A DNA stretch of 63,560 nt from Bacteroides sp. (GTDB lineage Bacteria; Bacteroidota; Bacteroidia; Bacteroidales; Muribaculaceae), in NCBI GenBank assembly GCA_014801875.1, contig JAAVDJ010000010.1:70986-134545 (forward strand), in the 5' to 3' direction. The notes beneath the pieces are model-generated. The model was not told the DNA's origin and ran no database searches. It was given only the letters and a program-made list of their open reading frames with translations. Positions 60,710 through 63,560 of this stretch are shown here, in pieces. The position numbers and the translations under genes were made by a program. Within the stretch, counting starts at the first letter, position 1. Every line of letters begins with the position of its first letter.

Positions 60710-62062
60710 TCAAACAAGTTCTTCCTTGAGCTCTTCCTCGTAGGAAACGTCAATATCTTTGTTGACATTGATACACCCGGCCACTGCATAGAAGAAGATG
60801 AAGCCGAGGCAGGCTACGATCAGCCAGTAGGAAGACATATAGCCGATTGAACCGGCGAAAAGCTGCTGAATCAAAGGTATGACGCCACCGCCTACTACCA
60901 TCATCATGAAGATGCCGGAAGCCTGTGCTGTGTATTTGCCAAGACCCTCGACCGCGAGGTTAAAGATACCACCCCACATCACGGATGTGCAGAGACCGCA
61001 AAGGACAAGGAACAACGCGCTCATGGGCACCTGTGCTACCTCTCCCATTCCCCCTGTATAGATGAATGAGGGAACGTTGAAGGTTACCTCCTTCGGAGTC
61101 AGGATGGCTGCTATGACAAGAATGATGGCGCAACCCGATACGCTCAGGAGCTGTGCGCGAGAGGAAACTTTTCCCGAGATGGCAGATGAGAGTGTACGTC
61201 CTACAAGCATCAGGAACCAGTAAACCGAAACTATGGCACCCGCGATAATGGAGGCCTCCCCTATTACTCCGGCACCGTTAGAACCTTGGTCGGCAAGATA
61301 GAAGTTGAGGGTGGAGGGAATACCCACCTCGATACCTACATACATGAAGATTGCGCAGACTCCGAGCACGGTGTGGCGGAAACTCCATGGGCTGTGGGTA
61401 TAAACCGGAGTGACACCTGATTTATTGAGAGTCGGTTCGGGAATACGTACTATTGAAATCACTATGAATGCGACTACAAAGATACCGATTGCAATCCAAA
61501 GCAACGGAGAAACATTGCCGATGTGCGATTCCTTTGACAGCTGGCCGATGAGGGCACCTACGAAGAAGGGGGTCACTGTGCCGGCCAATGAGTTGCAGGC
61601 CCCGCCGGCCTGAAGAAGCTGGTTGCCTCGGTTGCCACCACCTCCGAGCATATTAAGCATCGGGTTGGTCACTGTGTTGAGCATACAGACACAGAAACCG
61701 CAAATGAACGCTCCGATAAGATAGATGATAAACATCCCGATTCCTACAGCACCGAGTCCTGAACACCACTGAACAAACAGACCGACAATACCGATGCCGA
61801 TGGCCCATAGTGCTGTCTTTTTATATCCGATACGTGTGATAATCTTACCGGCCGGAATACCCATAAAGAGATAGGCAAGGAAGTTCATCATGTTTCCCAA
61901 CATGCCGAGGAAACTGTTCCCCTCGAATTGATACCCCCAGATTGTGCCGATTGGGGCCGCAAGATTGGTGACAAAGGAGATCATCGCAAATAGGAAGAAC
62001 ATAGCGATGATTGCCACCGCATTTGAGCCTCCCTTTGACTGTGAATTTGATTTCGCACTCAT
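60710..62062 (-). CDS. MFS sugar carrier of the FucP-like type
   Basis: 450 residues, about 12 membrane segments. The N-terminal FFLFAMISFVTNLAAPI, the NFLAYLFMGIPAGKIITRIGYKKTAL block and the GGACNSLAGTVTPFFVGALI text are of the fucose/glucose/galactose:H+ symporter family. It should import a hexose; which one is unknown. No sugar-catabolic genes are adjacent, so context does not help. Confidence 0.85.
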   Translation of the reverse strand: MSAKSNSQSKGGSNAVAIIAMFFLFAMISFVTNLAAPIGTIWGYQFEGNSFLGMLGNMMNFLAYLFMGIPAGKIITRIGYKKTALWAIGIGIVGLFVQWCSGLGAVGIGMFIIYLIGAFICGFCVCMLNTVTNPMLNMLGGGGNRGNQLLQAGGACNSLAGTVTPFFVGALIGQLSKESHIGNVSPLLWIAIGIFVVAFIVISIVRIPEPTLNKSGVTPVYTHSPWSFRHTVLGVCAIFMYVGIEVGIPSTLNFYLADQGSNGAGVIGEASIIAGAIVSVYWFLMLVGRTLSSAISGKVSSRAQLLSVSGCAIILVIAAILTPKEVTFNVPSFIYTGGMGEVAQVPMSALFLVLCGLCTSVMWGGIFNLAVEGLGKYTAQASGIFMMMVVGGGVIPLIQQLFAGSIGYMSSYWLIVACLGFIFFYAVAGCINVNKDIDVSYEEELKEELV

Positions 62063-62155
62063 AGTGAATAGATTTTGGTAAATGAATAAATGTTTTTCTG
62101 CAGACGAGTAATGATGTTCATCTCCAGGTTTGTATGAATAATTATGAAAATAATT

Positions 62156-62827
62156 TCAATAGTGTCTCTCCCCGAATATCGCGGATCCGATTCTGACCAT
62201 ATCAGCTCCCTCTTCGACGGCTATTTGCCAGTCGCCGCTCATACCCATGGAGAGGATATCAAATCCTCGGAGCCCGAGAGTTTCATCGTCTCTTATGGTC
62301 TTGTAAATTTCAGATATTTGTCTGAAATCAGCTCGCACACGCTCTTCGTCGTCTGTATTGGAGGCCATTCCCATGATTCCGCAGATATGGGTAGCCTTGA
62401 GAGATTCGAAACCCCTCTTCCTGAAAAAGTCAAGGAGTTCTTCGGGCCAAAAACCGAATTTCGTTTCCTCCTTGGCCACATGAACCTGCATCAACACCCT
62501 GGAGACTACCCCGGCCTTCTCCGATTCGGAGTCTATGAGCCGAAGAAGACGCTCGGAGTCGACGCTTTCTATAAGCCACGGCTTCCCTACAAGATGGCGC
62601 ACCTTATTGGTCTGAAGATGACCGATGAAATGCCAGCGGATGTCGGAGGGAAGCTCCTTTATCTTCTCGAGCAGCTCCTGCACACGGCTCTCTCCGAATG
62701 CTCTCTGTCCGGCTTTATAGCATTCCATCACAGCTTCGGCCGGATGAAACTTGGAGACGGCTATCAGTTCCACTCCCTCAGGAATTTCGGAACGGATTCG
62801 TTCAAAATTTTGAGTTATATTCAACAT
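62156..62827 (-). CDS. YggS/PLPBP-family PLP-binding protein
   Basis: 223 residues. PLP-homeostasis proteins of the YggS family have the alanine-racemase-like barrel without a second domain. The PLP lysine is in LIAVSKFHPAEAV (K28), and FGESRVQELLEK, WHFIGHLQTNKVRHL, VLMQVHVAKEETKFGF and GFDILSMGMSGDWQIAVEEGADMVRIG are characteristic. It likely buffers PLP and supports amino-acid metabolism. The gene is 40 bases after the DUF4494 gene on the same strand. Confidence 0.94.
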   Translation of the reverse strand: MLNITQNFERIRSEIPEGVELIAVSKFHPAEAVMECYKAGQRAFGESRVQELLEKIKELPSDIRWHFIGHLQTNKVRHLVGKPWLIESVDSERLLRLIDSESEKAGVVSRVLMQVHVAKEETKFGFWPEELLDFFRKRGFESLKATHICGIMGMASNTDDEERVRADFRQISEIYKTIRDDETLGLRGFDILSMGMSGDWQIAVEEGADMVRIGSAIFGERHY

Positions 62828-62867
62828 TGAGGTATTAAGTTTTAGGCGCTTAGCTTCCTTTCATTGC

Positions 62868-63320
62868 TCACCCTTCCGCTTTTTTCTCTGCCGAAAGATC
62901 TATAGGATAGACATCCATGAGCATTGTCTCTGTGACTGACGCTATGTCATAATCAGCCATAGTGCCCTTCATCCCCTCTTTGAAACGGGCGATTGCTCCT
63001 TCGAGGTCTGTGGCCTGGGTGAGAATAAACGAGGCCGTTTTCTTCTCTGTCCCGCTTTTCTCGTCAAGAGTGATGAAATTAACCTTCACCATATAATATT
63101 TATCGGCTGAGTCATCAAAGAAGATTTCCGATATTTTTGTTTTTTTGACTGCGGAAATTGAAAATTCTCCGGAGATGAAGGGGCTTACCTCTTCGATTAT
63201 CCTTGCCTCCGCTTCCGTGAAAGTGAGGGCATCTACAAGGTAAGGCTCATTGACTTTCTTCACTGAGCCGTTCTCCATCATTTTGTCATAGCGAACTTTA
63301 CATTCAAACCAAAGTGCCAT
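62868..63320 (-). CDS. DUF4494 protein
   Basis: 150 residues from the ATG at 63320; upstream in-frame codons to 63458 are hydrophobic and not part of the family. It begins ALWFECKVRYDKMMENGSVKKVNEPYLVDALTFTEAEARI, the recognisable DUF4494 opening, and continues with YYMVKVNFITLDEKSGTEKKT. The function of the family is unknown; it is largely confined to Bacteroidota. A TACCTTTG box lies on the minus strand at 63350-63357, about 25 bases before the start, without a clear -33. It heads the DUF4494-YggS pair. Confidence 0.85.
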   Translation of the reverse strand: MALWFECKVRYDKMMENGSVKKVNEPYLVDALTFTEAEARIIEEVSPFISGEFSISAVKKTKISEIFFDDSADKYYMVKVNFITLDEKSGTEKKTASFILTQATDLEGAIARFKEGMKGTMADYDIASVTETMLMDVYPIDLSAEKKAEG

Positions 63321-63467
63321 TTTGGGTATAGATTTATTAGATATGACTGCAAAGGTAATAAAAAATAATAAAAAGGGAAAAGAGAAAGGAATAAAGAATT
63401 TATCAATGACCCGAATTAACCTTTTGTAACCATAAAATAATATCCATCCTGCTACCACATATTAAAG

Positions 63468-63560
63468 TCATCTCTACAGAAATGACTTCCTCAAAATCAT
63501 CTCTACAGAAATGACTTCCTCAAAATCATCTCTACAGAAATGACTTCCATAAAATCATCT
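63468..63560 (+). repeat. 29-bp tandem direct repeat, running off the right edge
   Basis: Copies start at 63468, 63497, 63526 and 63555 (last one cut by the window edge). Each has the core TCATCTCTACAGAAATGACT. The unit is 29 bases, not a multiple of 3, with short inverted arms (AGTCAT/ATGACT in the first copy). It lies upstream of the DUF4494 gene. Confidence 0.9.

Noticed and set aside
62144-62830. A 228-codon plus-strand frame covering the YggS-type gene
   Set aside because: The minus strand carries all YggS family motifs; the plus-strand frame is its complement.
63468-63560. CRISPR array
   Set aside because: The 29-bp units are directly joined with no spacers, and no cas gene is in the window.

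Overview
The window looks like chromosomal DNA of a Bacteroidales bacterium, and gene content and style make me think of Muribaculaceae, although I cannot prove the family. The evidence is: at least ten promoters of the Bacteroidota type (TTTG or TTG, 19-20 bases, then TAnnTTTG); very few Shine-Dalgarno sequences; an ExbB-ExbD-ExbD-TonB cluster with a PstS-like lipoprotein and a TPR protein; Na+-translocating NQR; homodimeric pyruvate:ferredoxin oxidoreductase; PorT-like barrels; and a DUF4494 protein. Almost everything is single-copy core metabolism. I see no insertion sequence, prophage, CRISPR array, rRNA or restriction system.

Layout. 1-2252: two tandem HU-like proteins (the first runs off the left edge) behind a YbdG-like mechanosensitive channel. 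2253-2964: gene-free. 2965-9471: a LytM/LysM hydrolase, then minus-strand kdsA, rsmE, a nucleoside-type MFS carrier, a Crp/Fnr regulator, tRNA-Met(CAU) and an NhaC antiporter. 9686-18828: a lipoprotein, a fused MurB/metallo-hydrolase, prfA, rpsP, two tRNA-Glu(CUC) genes, a long perfect inverted repeat, a MurU-like nucleotidyltransferase, an AmgK-like kinase fused to a RapZ C-terminal domain, and pgk. 19186-25811: the TonB energising cluster. 25983-31910: nqrABCDEF. 31985-44279: glyA, bioD, an RNase D-like nuclease, a candidate small RNA, lpxH, sufT, two beta-barrels, priA and bioA-bioF-bioG/C. 44318-46698: nhaD, a tiny membrane ORF and a GC-rich unexplained element. 46699-57153: nifJ, a DbpA-like helicase, recG, ispD, fabG, a FabH-like synthase and a TetR regulator. 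57507-63560: initiator tRNA, a pseudouridine synthase, a DUF3108-like protein, a histidine phosphatase, a sugar MFS carrier, a YggS-type PLP protein, DUF4494, and a 29-bp tandem repeat at the right edge.

How the parts fit. Peptidoglycan and envelope work recurs (MurB, AmgK/MurU salvage, LytM hydrolase, KdsA and LpxH for lipid A/LPS, TonB system). Energy metabolism is sodium-centred: NQR would pump Na+ out, and NhaC and NhaD exchange Na+ for H+. Biotin synthesis is split into a tight bioA-F-G/C operon and a distant bioD, with bioB absent.

The most unusual observations are three domain fusions (AmgK-RapZ-C, MurB-MBL, BioG-BioC), the GC-rich element at 45996-46453, a promoter-terminator unit at 35050-35143 that may be a small RNA, a perfect 23-bp inverted repeat, and tRNA genes with stem mismatches. 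I did not find a clear multi-gene undescribed defence or mobile system.
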